The notes under the pieces are model-generated. The model was not told the origin of the DNA. It did not search any database and saw nothing but the letters and a program-made list of their open reading frames with translations. DNA of 64,000 nucleotides from positions 3,658,001-3,722,000 of the forward strand of contig JAJUBI010000003.1 of assembly GCA_022419385.1 (NCBI GenBank), in the 5' to 3' direction. This stretch comes from Paraconiothyrium sp. Pb-2020. Its lineage: Eukaryota; Ascomycota; Dothideomycetes; Pleosporales; Didymosphaeriaceae. A program made the translations under genes and the position numbers. Within the stretch, counting starts at the first letter, position 1. Every line of letters begins with the position of its first letter. Of the stretch, positions 11,649 to 23,394 are shown in pieces.

Positions 11649-11985
11649 GAGGTGTGTGCCCGTTTCTTGGGCTTTTACGCCGCTCCAATTTGGTGGACCA
11701 GGGCTTGGTCATTTCACAGCCATGTATGTTGCTGTTGACAATGGGAGTCTTCACATCTACTTTCCACCTCGTTCGAACAATCGCCGACACACAGTCTCGC
11801 CTTACTCCAAAGGAGAGCTTCGCCAATCGCAACACGTGAAGGGTGAAGGAACCTGACCATGCAGTGCGCGAGGTGCTCCTCCATCGTGGACCAAATTGCC
11901 ATATCCAGACGTTGCCCGGTTTTATTAAACGACTCTTACGATTTCCTAACACCGTCGTCTCCTTTACGTCTTTCCAGAACTCTAC

Positions 11986-13871
11986 TCACGTCTTCAATAC
12001 ATCAACCCAGCCCTCAGGCCTCCTCCTCCCACCCTCATAAACCGTATTTAACCACTTTTCCCCATCATACCCAAATCCGATCAACTCCTCCTCACTCCCC
12101 CAGACACCTGCCCCCATCATGCCCACTGGAATCGTCCCCTCTCCCTTCGCAGGCTCTACATACCCAACCGGGAACTGTATAGAAGGCAGACCTGTAAAAT
12201 TCGCCAACCACACATATTCCATGTTCCTGACTTGCGTATTCCCGTCCGACATCCCGTGGCTCAATTCGCCGTCGCCTATGGGCCATCCGGCATTGGGCGT
12301 GGTAGGTGTTACGATGATCAGACCGGGGTGTGTTAGGAAAAGGTGTGCGAGATGCTGCATAAGAACCTGCCTCAATTTCTGCGCTAACAGGAAATCTGTA
12401 GCGGGCGTTGCGCGGGACACACTGAGGAGAATCTTGTTGGGTGGTGTGAGGCCGGCAAGTGATTTCACCGTTGCCGTGGTCTCAGCGAGAATAGTCATCG
12501 CATGCGCCATTTGACCCTCGTGGAGCAGCGGGATATCGATGTCGATGGTGGTGTAGCCGTGCTCTGAGATAAGATATTGGAGGGCGGAGTGGCAGGCTTG
12601 TTGGACGGGCGGGTCGGCGCGGTCGAACCAGCCCTTGGGAATCCCTAGTGTTCTGCTTGGAGAGCTTGAGTGACTTCCGAGGGGTCTCGGAGGAGAGAAC
12701 CTGTTGGACGTGTGGTCGGATGGGTTGGGCGTTGCAAGGACACGATAGGAGACCTCAAGATCGGCCATGTTGCTGGCGACAGGTCCCCTGACTGTAACTG
12801 AATTATCGTATGATTGGAGAGGCTCGGTGGAAACTCGACCGTGCGAAGGCTTCAATCCATAAATTCCGCAATAATTGGAGGGAATGCGAACAGAGCCGCC
12901 GCCGTCAGATCCAATGCAGAAGGGAATGAGGCCTGACGCGACGGCATAAGCGCCGCCTCCTGTTGATCCACCTGGGTAGTAGCTTGAATTATAAGGATTG
13001 AGAGGTGTCCCCCAATTTGGGTTGTTATTCGTAGTGTCTGCTGGACGTTAACTTCGCGTGCATCTCATAGCTCCAAGGCCTGGATGGCAAACATACCCAT
13101 TCCCAGCTCATGCATACTCAGCTTCCCTATCATTATTCCACCGGCCTCCTCGACCTTAGCTACGCACCAACTAGTCTCCACCTCCTTGCCCCCAGTGTAG
13201 TCCTTGATTGTGCCAATGTACCTCTTGTATCCCTTGACATCGAGGTCGTCCTTAGCACCGAATGGCACGCCATCTAGTAGTCCCAACGGCATCCCATCCT
13301 TCCATCTCGTGGTGGAAGCCTTGGCTGCCTCCCTTACAGTATCGACCTTGCTGTCGATAAATGCCGTTGAGTGCGGAGAGCGATTGGCAACATCTCTCCG
13401 AATAAGAGGCAACAGAGCTTCTACAACGTCTGAGGGCGTCAGTCGTCCGCTTTTGTAGGCATCGTGGTAGTCGGCTATCGTATAGAAGCGGCCTGGCGCG
13501 TCTCGAGGCGGTACACGAAGGCTTGCGTATTGGAGTGCGCCCGTCGGCACTTCGTCCGAAGGTGGAGGTAACCGTATCACCGTTGGATCGAATCGTGGGG
13601 CAACCTCCTCAAGCTCGCTGAGCGATCGTAAACCGGCGAAGCCTGCATTACGATAGAGGATAGTTGGTAGGAGGGGCACGTTCTCGACGCTGTAACTGTC
13701 AGCTAGCACGGATTAGGCGCTGCGGAAATCTATAACATACAGCGCAGCCAAAAAGGCCAATGGGCGTCCCTTGACGACCGGATTCTGCGGTGTAGGAGGA
13801 GCTGCATAGGGTACGTTATGCGCCTTCGCATCTGGGAAGTTGATGTATGCGGTCCGTGCGCGATCAGACAT
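11986..13871 (-). CDS. Amidase-signature enzyme
   Basis: This amidase-family hydrolase acts on carboxamides; the natural substrate is unknown. Exons are 13741-13871, 13097-13695 and 11986-13037, with introns 13696-13740 and 13038-13096, giving 593 aa starting MSDRARTAYINFPDA. The catalytic triad can be followed: Lys in GVPFGAKDD, the cis-Ser in PGGSTGGGAYAVASG, and the nucleophile Ser in CIGSDGGGSVRIPS. The usual GGSSGG motif reads GGSTGG here, a Ser-to-Thr change next to the cis-Ser. No signal peptide was seen, so it is probably cytoplasmic. It resembles fungal enzymes annotated as fatty-acid amide hydrolase or glutamyl-tRNA amidotransferase A-like, without evidence for either function. Confidence 0.87.
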
Positions 13872-14359
13872 CGTGGTTAAAGTGGCTCCCAGAACTGGGT
13901 GATCATGGGTGGCTTTATGAAGACACGATATTGCGATGCATTGGATGATGGACGAGGTTCACTCTGTTCTTAGGCGGCAGGCATAAGCTAAGGGATGAGC
14001 TCAGCGCAGCGTTCGCAAAAACCTAGGTACAATGATTGTCACATGTTTCAAATACACATGTACAATTCGTGAAGCTGCCATTGCTATTTCTACCCCGGTC
14101 CTTTGATATACCATACACTTTTCTCGAAACTCCCGCAAGATGCCATGCAATAACAATGTTCCAAAAACGAAGATACCATCGTAATCGTCTCAACATGGCC
14201 TCAGTCTACCGTCAGCAGCGCCTCCACACACCCGCTTCTTACCGACCATCATCCGAGCAGACATGGCTGGCGGTGCGCGAGCTTAGTCTTGTCAGTACGT
14301 CGTCTGCATAAACCTTTTCATATCTGCACAAGCTGGACTGCACAAGCTGGAGCAATGCT
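13872..14359. other. Intergenic region, amidase promoter
   Basis: About 490 bases with a short plus-strand frame (14036-14311) lacking any family signal. This stretch contains the promoter of the minus-strand amidase. Confidence 0.4.
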
Positions 14360-15243
14360 CTACTGACCCTTGCGGGGAGTGGAGGTTGAACCAGAGACTT
14401 GGTCGCCCATGCGGTTGTACTCGTTTTGCATGCTCTCGACCTGCTTCTTCAGGTTCTCCATGTCACGGTCCTTCTTGGCAAGCTCGTCTTTGAGAGCACC
14501 GACTTCACCAACGTTGCCAGCGTTCTGGAGAGACTTTCCGCCTTTAACAGCGGGGTCACCCTTGAGGGTCTTGACCTCCTCTTCGAGACGGAGCACATCG
14601 AGGATCATGACGTAGGTTCGGTTGAGGATGAGGGACAGGAAGAGGGTGAAGCCGCAAAGGTACATGTTGCGCTGAGAGTAGAACTTGCGTGCCTGAACCT
14701 CCATGCGCTCGGAACCGCCCATGGCAACAGGTCTGAGAGTTATTAGTATTGCTATCGCCAATTGCTTAATAATTGTTTGCTTACCCGCCACGGCCATCGC
14801 TCTTGTTGAAGGCTGCCAACTCAACCTGCACGCGGTAAACACGGTTGACGCTGTCAATGAAGAGAATAAGGATGAAGATGAAGGTGATCTATTGGCTCGT
14901 TAGACAAGTCGCCCGTCTGCGTTATTCCGGGGCCATCCTACCTTCATGCCATATTGTAACTTCGCGATTATGGGGCTCTCGGAGATGAAGGTGAAGAGCT
15001 TGCGGCGCCATGTGAACGGTAGAGGGACGATGAGGGCGAGGAAGATGAGCATCTCCGTTACTAGGAGGAGGAAGACCTGTGCAAAAAGCAAAAGTAAGCA
15101 TGTGGGCAGCATCGTTGGCCTTGTGAGGCTGATCGGGCGGAATACGTGGAAAGCGATGTGCCGACATTGACACATGCCAGCAATTGGCGTTGTAGACAGC
15201 AAGGGAAGGAGCGAGTGCTTACAAGGCTGTAGTAGAGCGTCAT
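14360..15243 (-). CDS. BAP31-like ER membrane protein
   Basis: A B-cell-receptor-associated-protein-31 family member (yeast Yet1/Yet3), an ER transmembrane chaperone or sorting factor. Exons are 15223-15243 (only 7 codons), 14942-15076, 14785-14888 and 14360-14732, giving 210 aa. The topology is classic: a hydrophobic start (MTLYYSLVFLLLVTEMLIF), a second membrane segment (ITFIFILILFIDSVNRVYRV), a third (MYLCGFTLFLSLILNRTYVM), then a cytosolic coiled coil (ALKDELAKKDRDMENLKKQV). The frame closes across all three introns. It is transcribed divergently from DUS3, 402 bp apart. Confidence 0.9.
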
Positions 15244-15645
15244 GTTGGCGACGATTCCGGAAGCTACAACAGAGGTGTTGTGTGTTTACGTGCGGGGTTG
15301 TGTGGGATAACCGAACGGTGGTGAAGGCTTGAGAGGGCTGCGATCTGATATTTAAGCCCAGTCGAGAAGAGGACACGGTGCTTGTGGCTGATGTATGAGG
15401 TGACGGAAAGTGAACAACAGTGTGCGGGCAGGAACGCGACCAGGTTTAATGTGCGCTGCCTAGCTTGTGGACAAATACGTCACCTCAGCGCAGCTTCCGT
15501 GGCGCACGGACGGCCCTTTGCACTAGCTGTTTACATCCTAGCCGCAAATCATTCTCTCAAATCTTCAAGCGGTTCTCTCCACAGTCGCCCCCAAAATAGC
15601 AAGTGACCTCGAGCTTTGCAGTCCGACTGGTCTAGAGCGTTGACA
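15244..15645. promoter_or_regulatory. Divergent promoter of BAP31-like gene and DUS3
   Basis: A 402-bp head-to-head spacer. It contains TACGTCAC at 15476-15483, which on the other strand reads as an ATF/CREB-type core (GTGACGTA). Co-regulation of the two genes is inference. Confidence 0.4.
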
Positions 15646-17973
15646 ATGGAGGATACGTCCAATGACGCAGTGCCACTGAGACAGGAGGAGACCATGGGAG
15701 GGCAGGCAAACAATGGCGCACAAGAGACGGACAATGGTAAGATGGAGGTGTCGAGCCTGAGGAAAAGAGACAGACCTGACACTGAAGACAACGAATCCTC
15801 GGGAAGTTCTACCAAGCGTGTTAAGGGCGTTGCTCCCATTAGAACAGAGTGAGTTGTTTCACCTGACGTCTTGCTTTTTACTAAACCCCAAAGGTACTTG
15901 TTGCATCCGGCTGGGGGCAAAGAAGAAACAAAGGGCGGTGCTGAGAATGACGATGCTGCTGAAGCTGGTGGTGAGCGCTACCAAAAGGTTGATGCCCGCG
16001 ACAACCGTGACGGGGGCAAGGGCAAGAAAAATAAAAAGGACAAGAAACACGGCAAGCAGAATGGCCAAAACACAAGCCGCACTTTCGGACATTCCCGTGA
16101 CAAGCTCCAACTATGTGCCACTCGTGCATCATACCCTGAATTTTCTCCTAGGGAGTGTCAGTTCGGCGATAAGTGCAAGTTTGAGCACAACCTTCGCAAG
16201 TACCTGACGCAGGGTCGAAGAGAAGATCTTGCCACTTTTGGTGGGAAATGCCCTGTCTACGAAGCTCGGGGTTACTGCCCTCTCGGTTGGAAATGCCGAT
16301 TTCACAACAGCCACTCGGAAGAGAGGGAGACAGAAGATGGCCGCAAAGAGCTTATGCTACTCGAAGATCCAGAAAAGAAAAAGGGCGACCAGGCACGCGA
16401 TTTTGATGATGAAGTTGGCGTTGTAAATCTCGTTTCGAAGCAAGACAAGATCGATCTATCCAGACGGCGACGAGGAACTCCCAAGGCGGATGCGTATATC
16501 GAATGGGTTAACAAGATCGCTGATGAAGAAAGGAAGCATTTTGACTCGCAGCACAAGTCCGCCGATCAGAGAAAGCTCGATGTTGAAGACAATGTTGATC
16601 CAGATGCGAAGGAGGACAACCGGGCACAGTTTGTGGAGCCTCCATTCCGACCCTCGGAGAAGCGCCGTCTTTACTACGGTCCTGAGACCCCCATTCTGGC
16701 ACCGCTCACAACGCAAGGCAACATGCCATTCCGTCGTCTATGCGTTGAGCTCGGAGCCCAAGTCACTTGGTCGGAGATGGCCATGGGACTTCCACTCATA
16801 CAAGGCGAAAAGAGCGAGTGGGCGCTGATGAAGGCTCACGAGTCTGAAGTCCGACCCGTGATGTTCAACAACAAGAACACGGTTGTGCGAGGCTACGATA
16901 ACGCCAAGGACATCAAGTTTGGAGCGCAGATTGCTGCTAATAAGCCCTGGGTTGCGACAAAGACAGTCGAAGTCTTGACGGCACTGTGCCCTCAGCTTCG
17001 TGCCATTGATCTGAATTGCGGCTGCCCGATCAATTTGGTCTGCGAAAAAGGTATGGGCTCTGCGATGCTTGACAGCCATGCTCGTCTCGAAGCCACATTG
17101 CGCGGTATGAACTACGTATCCAACGACGTTCCCATCACCGTCAAGATCCGAATGGGTACGAAAGATGGACAGCCTACGGCCGATAAGCTGATCAAGCGTC
17201 TCGTTCTCGGTGGCTATGAAGCTGTTGAATCTGGGAAGGGCACAGCAGGCGTTGCTGCAATCACGCTCCACGGACGAAGCAAACAGCAGCGCTACACAAA
17301 GAATGCCGACTGGAGTTACATTGCCGAGTGCAACTCGTTGATTGCTCGACTAAAGCAGGAAAAGAACGCAAGAACAGATACCATCGCCGAAGCTGATCCA
17401 CGAGACCTTGCTAATGAAGGTCACGTCTACTTCATCGGCAATGGCGATTGCTATTCTCACGTTGATTACTACAATCATATCGAGAATGCCAAGGTCGACT
17501 CCGTCATGGTGGCTAGAGGCGCGCTCATAAAGCCCTGGATCTTCGAAGAAATTGAGAAGGGGCAATACCTGGACAAGTCGGCCTCTGAGCGTCTCAGCTA
17601 CGTGGAGAAGTTCGCCAAGTACGGTCTGCAGACATGGGGATCGGATGAAATGGGTATTGGTACGACTCGCCGCTTCCTTCTGGAGTGGCTCAGCTTCTCG
17701 CATCGATATGTACCTCTCGGGCTGCTGGAGCACCTGCCGCCCAACATCCAGGATCGGCCCCCACGCTTCAAGGGGAGGGACGACCTGGAAACCCTCATGG
17801 CTAGCGAGAACTACAAAGACTGGATCAAGATCAGGTGCGTATATCAGGTGTGTAATGAGATGATCGCTCGACTAACTCGGCACAGCGAAATGTTCCTTGG
17901 ACCTGCAGCAGAGGGCTTCAAGTTCGAGCCTAAGCACAAATCGAATGCTTATGAGATCGAAGCAGAGGGTTGA
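15646..17973 (+). CDS. DUS3: tRNA-dihydrouridine synthase 3
   Basis: This flavoenzyme reduces uridine (position 47 in yeast) in tRNA. Exons are 15646-15848, 15894-17834 and 17886-17973, giving 743 aa from ATG 15646 (MEDTSNDAV). The N-terminal region is Lys-rich and disordered. Two CCCH zinc fingers follow (about residue 141, ending CQFGDKCKFEH, and CPVYEARGYCPLGWKCRFH). The FMN-binding TIM barrel then starts near PILAPLTTQGNMPFRRLC, carries the NCGCP catalytic motif at about residue 441 and continues through TLHGRSKQQRYTKNADW. The last intron (51 nt) is in frame without a stop, so an unspliced reading adds 17 residues; removing it gives the expected KISEMFLGPA junction. Confidence 0.95.
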
Positions 17974-18917
17974 GCCCTTAATGCCTCGCTCGAAGGCCGG
18001 TCCATGACACTGCATGCAGCAGCTGAAATAGGCGAGCTTAGCTTGTGCGTTGTCGAGCGCGATAGCATAGAGTTTCGGCCAAATTTGCCTACGTACCAGT
18101 CAACAAAGGGGGCACCATCATCATGAAATCCTAGATACATCAATGTTGCGTTGCCGGCCTGCTGACCGAAACTGATCGTCGTGTTTCATGGTGGTGAGGC
18201 AAATTGATCGTCTTGCCGCTTCGTTTCTATTCTAAGCAACAGCAAAGTTCGGTATCGCCCTCCATCTGCCAACTGACCAGCATGCACAGATCGTTTCCAA
18301 ACAGCGTTGCTCGCGTAGGTCAGGGGCAAACAGCCCTGCATCCATGGATGAGCGCGTACCACGTGAGGAGAGCGCTAGACCCTACTTGTTATAACCGCCA
18401 CCCGTGCGCTCGGTACTTTAGCATCCGTTCCAACTTTCCCATCATTTGATGCCATTCTTCCCATTAGCGCCACGACACCTTTCGATCCTCTAGCGCAAAC
18501 GCTGTGTTCTATCAATTGATAGGACAGGGTTGCGATGGCGCGCCGCCAGCACGAGATTACAGCAGCGCCTTCGCCGTCCGCGGGTCGCTTTTGGGAAGGG
18601 CTGAGCGCTCGGCACGCGCCGTGGCGACGCTTTCGGACTCGTAAGCGAATGGCCTGACGGAACGGGCGATGGAAGCAATGTGGGAGCGGAAGTGGAATGC
18701 GGGAGTCCACGTAGCTAAGGCGTGAACATCTACGTCCCTCACGTATAGTGGAGTGTCACCACGCTTCTTCGTCTTGCAGCACGCTCTGCGTAGCACCTGA
18801 TCTCAGCATCGCATTGGTTCTGTTTCCTTGCTTTGTGCCCATCGAATCCCTTTGTGTTTACAGTCGCTTCTGATATCTCCATCCATTCGCTCATGGATCG
18901 CTCATAAAACCCACAAT
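17974..18917. other. Intergenic region
   Basis: About 940 bases between DUS3 and the ankyrin gene. I see short frames only, with no RNA gene or repeat. The 3' half probably carries the ankyrin gene promoter. Confidence 0.4.
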
Positions 18918-21900
18918 ATGAAAAGTCTGTCTTGTATTTCGCTTCCGAAGACAACAGATGACCCGATGGAACCCCATCGTATTGCGATTAATAGAGGGAA
19001 CGACACGAACACTCACGAGACGGGTCACAAGAGTTCCAAGCTTCAGACCTTGGTTGAAGTGCTAAGGTGTGAGCTTGGGAAGCCCGAACGCTCGTCAGCC
19101 GCAGATACTGGATTCGAACCCACGAAGCAATGGACAACGCTTTACTACGCAGTCTATCACGATCGAGAGGCAGCATTGTTACATTTCCTTCGAGCAGGAC
19201 AGACGCCAGACGGAAGTCCAGCTGCCCAGCCCCCACTTTGCGTTGCCGTGACAGCTGGACATGCTGGCGTAGTCAGGATACTCTGCCAAGCGGGCGCAAG
19301 CATCAATGCAGGATGCATTCGCACTGGGGAGACCGCTCTTCACCACGCTGTCAAGGCGGGACGGGACGACATTCTTGACATCCTCCTCCGATTCCAACCC
19401 GATGTGAACGCTCGAACGCTACCCACGCATGAGACACCACTCCATTACGCGGCCGCTAAATCAGGATCTACCGCCGCCGTTGCTGCGCTGCTCAAACACG
19501 GAGCGAACTGCGAAGCGCTGAACAGTCAGGGTTACAGTCCAGCTGATATAGCTCTTCAAGCACAAGATCTCGATAGAGCTATCCATATCGTTCGAGCTGC
19601 CGGCAGCAAATCGCACAGACTCGCAAAAGAAAAGCGATTACTTTTGGACCAGATTATGGATTCGCGCCGCCGGTCGTCGCTCAATAAAGATCTGGTCGCA
19701 GAAGCCCTCAAACTGGCATGCCCTTATGACTCCACTGCTCTGGTAGAGGCAATCAAGACGCGCGACGTGAGCCTTGTCAAGCTTGTCCTCGACAGAGGCT
19801 CAAATCCTAACGAAGCAACCGCATCTGGTCTCTACCCCATATTTGCGGCCTTCAACGCTTGCAGCGCACCTGTCGTACAAGCCCTCGTGGAGCAGGGAGC
19901 GGATGTCACGCTGCGAAACCCACATGGGCCATCCGTACTTCAAGCTGCACTGGCGAGCCCTTTATCGCGCGACAAGGAAGCGATCACGTCGGTCTTTGAG
20001 TTGCTGCTCTCCCGGGGGGCTGACGCAAGTACGACTTACTCCGATGGCAGGACGATTCTCCATCGTACCGTTGGCCAAGATCCCGGGCTGGTGAAGATTG
20101 TACAGCTGCTTCTGAAACATGGTGTCAGCATCGATGCCCAAGATCGGAATGGGTACACTGCGTTGCACGTCGCTGCTGCATCGCCACCTTGTGTTGCATT
20201 GCTCCTGAAGCACGGCGCAAATCCCAATATGGTCAACGACAAGGGCCTCACACCACTTCTTGATGGTCTCAGAAGCGTAACAAGTGACAACGAGCCAGAT
20301 TTTCGAGGACTAATCAAAGCATCTGACAGGGGAAGAGTTGATTCGGCAGGAAAGACTTCTCTACACATCGCTGCCCAAAACGGATTGACCAAGACAGTGA
20401 AGACATTGTTTGAAGCTCGCGCCGACACAAGTTTGACGGATTCGAAGAAACGCACCCCCCTCTTACTCGCCGTTTCCAATCACCAATGGGTAAACGTCGC
20501 CTTGCTTGCGACACACCCAGGCAACAACTCCTGGGACGATAACGGTCTCACAGCCCTACATCACATCGCCACTAGCACTCCAAAAGCTCCATCGACATGG
20601 AAACACATTGCTGCTGCTGCTGCGCCGTTCTGCGAGAAGGGCGTTAGCCGTAGCATGCGAGATCAGACGGGTTCTACACCTCTTATACAAGCAGCCAAAA
20701 CTCTTCCCGAGGAAGGCTTGCCTATCCTAGAAGTACTGCTCTCCCAGAAGGGTTCGGAGCGAAGTAATTGCGTAGCCCACGAGGACCATGATCAACGTAA
20801 TGCCCTGTACTATGCGGCAACCTCGAGCAAAGTAACTTTTGTGGAAGCACTCTTGAGATGTGGCTCACCGTTCACTCTGAGTGAGTGGCGAGGGAAAAAT
20901 GTACCAGTCAAGCCGAACAGCGCGGCTAACAAGCGAATTCTGAATCTATTTTCGGAGCACGAATGGGTCCGACGTATGGGAAGGTTGCATCGACAGTTCA
21001 GTAGTGCCAACGATGAGGATTTGCTGCCCAAGGTGCTACCAATCCGCGATCTGAACGACATGCTCACCATGGGCCTCGACCCGAATCGACTACCGTCGGG
21101 CAAGCTTCCGGGCTCTCTCCTTTGGGCGCTGCTTGATTACAGTATCTCTTTGCCAAGTTTTCCTTCCAAATACGATCACGATGCTCTCAAGCTGGCGCTC
21201 TCCTTTGGTGCGGATCCGAACGCGATGACGAGCCGAAAGCCTTCATGTGCACCGAAATTGCGTAACTCCCATCAGACTCCAATGTCGGTACATCCGCTCA
21301 CCCACATTCTTGAGCAATGCCCGCGTGTAAGCTTAAACCTGGTCATACTCCTGCTCGACAACGGTGCAAAACTCTCAGTTGCATCACTGCTATACGATGG
21401 CCGTTATCCACTTCATTCAGCCGTGCGAGCCAATCGCCCTGAAATCGTAGAGGAGATGCTTTGCCGGAAGCTGTTTGTCGACTGTAGCGATGATAAACAA
21501 CGCACCCCACTTTTCATTGCGGCCGAGGATGGACTCGTTGAGATTGCCGATATGCTACTACGTTCGGGAGCCACGGCCGCTGCGGTGGACGTGGAAGGCA
21601 ACACTCCCCTTCATGTTGCAGCAGCTGCAGGCAGTACGCAAGTAGTAGCGTGCCTACTCCGCGCTGGCGCAAAAGCTTCCTGCGAGAATATCAAGGGTCT
21701 TACGCCTTTGCGCTGCTTGTCGGACAACTTGCCAGATGAAGAGAAACGCAAGATTACGGTTGCGTTGGAGCAGGCTCAAGAATTGGAACGTCGTAAATTG
21801 GCTCCTCCAGCAGTAAACTCCAGAGGGCGCATGAAAGGGCCTGGTCTGGAAAAGCCGGCGGTAAACGAGGGGAGAAAGCTTCTCAGGAAATCTCGCAACG

Positions 21901-22301
21901 TGCCAGCCCAGCCATCGACGACTCTCACCAGCCCGCCCTCCGCTCGATCTCCTGTTGTTGTACCACCAACCGCAACAAACCTCAGTCCACCACAGGTTCC
22001 TGCGAAGGACACCCCGGCACCTCTCCGATTCTCCATTCGCTACACACCGCCTACACCACCGACCCTTCCCTCTACCATTGCTCCACCGAAGCCTTCTCCC
22101 GTCTCTAGCGATATAATTCAACAGCCGCGCCATGCTCCTCGCGTGGACAGCGGTCTTGATCTCTCCAAGGCGGGCAAGGAACGTTCTCCGCCCGTTTTGG
22201 AGAGGAACAAAGCTACTTTCGATTCGTTGGGAGACTCTCCTGCTGAAGATGATGAGCTGAAGAGTTGGTTGAGTATGAGTAAGATGTTGGATCGGATGTA
22301 A
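18918..22301 (+). CDS. Large ankyrin-repeat protein (1127 aa)
   Basis: A protein-interaction scaffold of unknown partner. Ankyrin repeats run from about residue 60 to 950, with recognisable helices such as GETALHHAVKAGRDDILDIL, THETPLHYAAAKSGSTAAVA, NGYTALHVAAASPPCVALLL and EGNTPLHVAAAAGSTQVVA. Some mid-protein repeats are degenerate. The last 150 residues are Pro/Ser-rich and look disordered. ATG 18918 (MKSLSCISLPK) is the first in this frame; the frame extends upstream only through a TTG. There are no introns. I see no fused NACHT, heterokaryon-incompatibility or kinase domain. Confidence 0.85.
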   Translation: MKSLSCISLPKTTDDPMEPHRIAINRGNDTNTHETGHKSSKLQTLVEVLRCELGKPERSSAADTGFEPTKQWTTLYYAVYHDREAALLHFLRAGQTPDGSPAAQPPLCVAVTAGHAGVVRILCQAGASINAGCIRTGETALHHAVKAGRDDILDILLRFQPDVNARTLPTHETPLHYAAAKSGSTAAVAALLKHGANCEALNSQGYSPADIALQAQDLDRAIHIVRAAGSKSHRLAKEKRLLLDQIMDSRRRSSLNKDLVAEALKLACPYDSTALVEAIKTRDVSLVKLVLDRGSNPNEATASGLYPIFAAFNACSAPVVQALVEQGADVTLRNPHGPSVLQAALASPLSRDKEAITSVFELLLSRGADASTTYSDGRTILHRTVGQDPGLVKIVQLLLKHGVSIDAQDRNGYTALHVAAASPPCVALLLKHGANPNMVNDKGLTPLLDGLRSVTSDNEPDFRGLIKASDRGRVDSAGKTSLHIAAQNGLTKTVKTLFEARADTSLTDSKKRTPLLLAVSNHQWVNVALLATHPGNNSWDDNGLTALHHIATSTPKAPSTWKHIAAAAAPFCEKGVSRSMRDQTGSTPLIQAAKTLPEEGLPILEVLLSQKGSERSNCVAHEDHDQRNALYYAATSSKVTFVEALLRCGSPFTLSEWRGKNVPVKPNSAANKRILNLFSEHEWVRRMGRLHRQFSSANDEDLLPKVLPIRDLNDMLTMGLDPNRLPSGKLPGSLLWALLDYSISLPSFPSKYDHDALKLALSFGADPNAMTSRKPSCAPKLRNSHQTPMSVHPLTHILEQCPRVSLNLVILLLDNGAKLSVASLLYDGRYPLHSAVRANRPEIVEEMLCRKLFVDCSDDKQRTPLFIAAEDGLVEIADMLLRSGATAAAVDVEGNTPLHVAAAAGSTQVVACLLRAGAKASCENIKGLTPLRCLSDNLPDEEKRKITVALEQAQELERRKLAPPAVNSRGRMKGPGLEKPAVNEGRKLLRKSRNVPAQPSTTLTSPPSARSPVVVPPTATNLSPPQVPAKDTPAPLRFSIRYTPPTPPTLPSTIAPPKPSPVSSDIIQQPRHAPRVDSGLDLSKAGKERSPPVLERNKATFDSLGDSPAEDDELKSWLSMSKMLDRM

Positions 22302-22586
22302 GGATAGGTTATTGCTTGCAACGACGCCGGAAACATCACTTCCAGATACGACGCTCTCTTTCTTTACGTACACGGTCACGGCCCGGACGGAATAGGGTCG
22401 AAGAACACGAGATACCCCTTTACGCCGCTCAAACACGCGACGCAGGTCTAATGATTGTCTAGTCTTATCTTTTCATATCCTTAGTAATATATCCACATAG
22501 CATAGCATATATACACGACACAAACATAATATACGTAATACACATCCATCCTGTTCCATCACTCGCATTGCCCTCATCGCCTCAAA

Positions 22587-23394
22587 CTAACAACCCACCC
22601 CAGTATACGGCGCCCCTTTCCCACAACACGTCTTTAGACTCCCCGTTCCCGCACACTTCCACGGATCCAAACAATCGTTATAATTATGGCATTGCCAACC
22701 TGGGCATCCCCATAGTGTCGGCGCGCAGCAGGTCGACGTGGGGTAGGAATCTTCTTGGCAATGGTTGGGTGGCGAGCATTGAGAGTCGGCGGTGCAGCTA
22801 TCGCCGTCACGGAGGTAGAGGAGTTGTGGTGGGGTACTCGGTGCGGGAGGGGAAGTGGTAGGGTCGGGTGTTGGAGGGGTTGCGGTGGGGATGACAGATT
22901 GTGAGGCTGGTGATGGTGGGGAGGTCTGTAACGGTCAGCAAGTCCACGTTGAGCTGGAGGATTATCGATGGCAGTGAGGCTGTTGATAGATTGGAGAGTG
23001 ATGCCGTATTACGGAAAGAGAAGGTGCTTGGTTCCGTCGCGGGTAGTTCGGCTTTGACAATGACCGCAAATTTGTGAGGACTCACATTTGAAGGATGTCG
23101 GGGTCCGCTCGAAGGCTTTCTCAGAAGTAAGACGCAAAGTACGATAACGGATGTGATAATGGCTACCGAGGCTCCAGCGAAGATCCACTTGTGTTTTCTA
23201 GGCCAGTCACGCAGCCGATTTCTAGGGATGCCAACGAAGGAGCCATGTCTCGATGAACCGGAGTCATAATTATCTCCATAGATATGAACGGTGGTGGTAT
23301 GGTTGTGATGGTTGAAGTGCTTGCTCCTAGTGCTTCGGTTGTTATTATTGGCGGATTGGGTTTGATCGTTTCCTCGTTGCGCGGCATAACACAT
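22587..23394 (-). CDS. Single-pass membrane protein with two tandem six-Cys modules
   Basis: Not a family I recognise. Exons 23086-23394 and 22587-22925 flank a 160-nt intron (GTGAGT donor, TTGCTGAC branch, TTACAG acceptor), giving 215 aa. The N-terminal 69 residues are polar and Asn/His-rich. Residues 70-91 form a membrane helix (WIFAGASVAIITSVIVLCVL). A Pro/Thr/Ser-rich stalk follows, then 12 cysteines in two copies of C-x5-C-x5-C-x8/9-CC-x6 or x10-C (Cys147-177 and Cys188-215 with Cys182). The layout suggests a type-II anchored extracellular, disulphide-rich domain, probably at the plasma membrane or cell wall. Ending the reading without splicing destroys the Cys-rich part. Confidence 0.72.

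Noticed and set aside
19108..19128. tRNA B-box-like GGATTCGAACCC string
   Set aside because: Lies inside the ankyrin coding region and flanking bases do not form a T stem or acceptor stem.
21654..22436. 260-aa minus-strand frame
   Set aside because: Antisense of the Pro-rich tail of the ankyrin gene.
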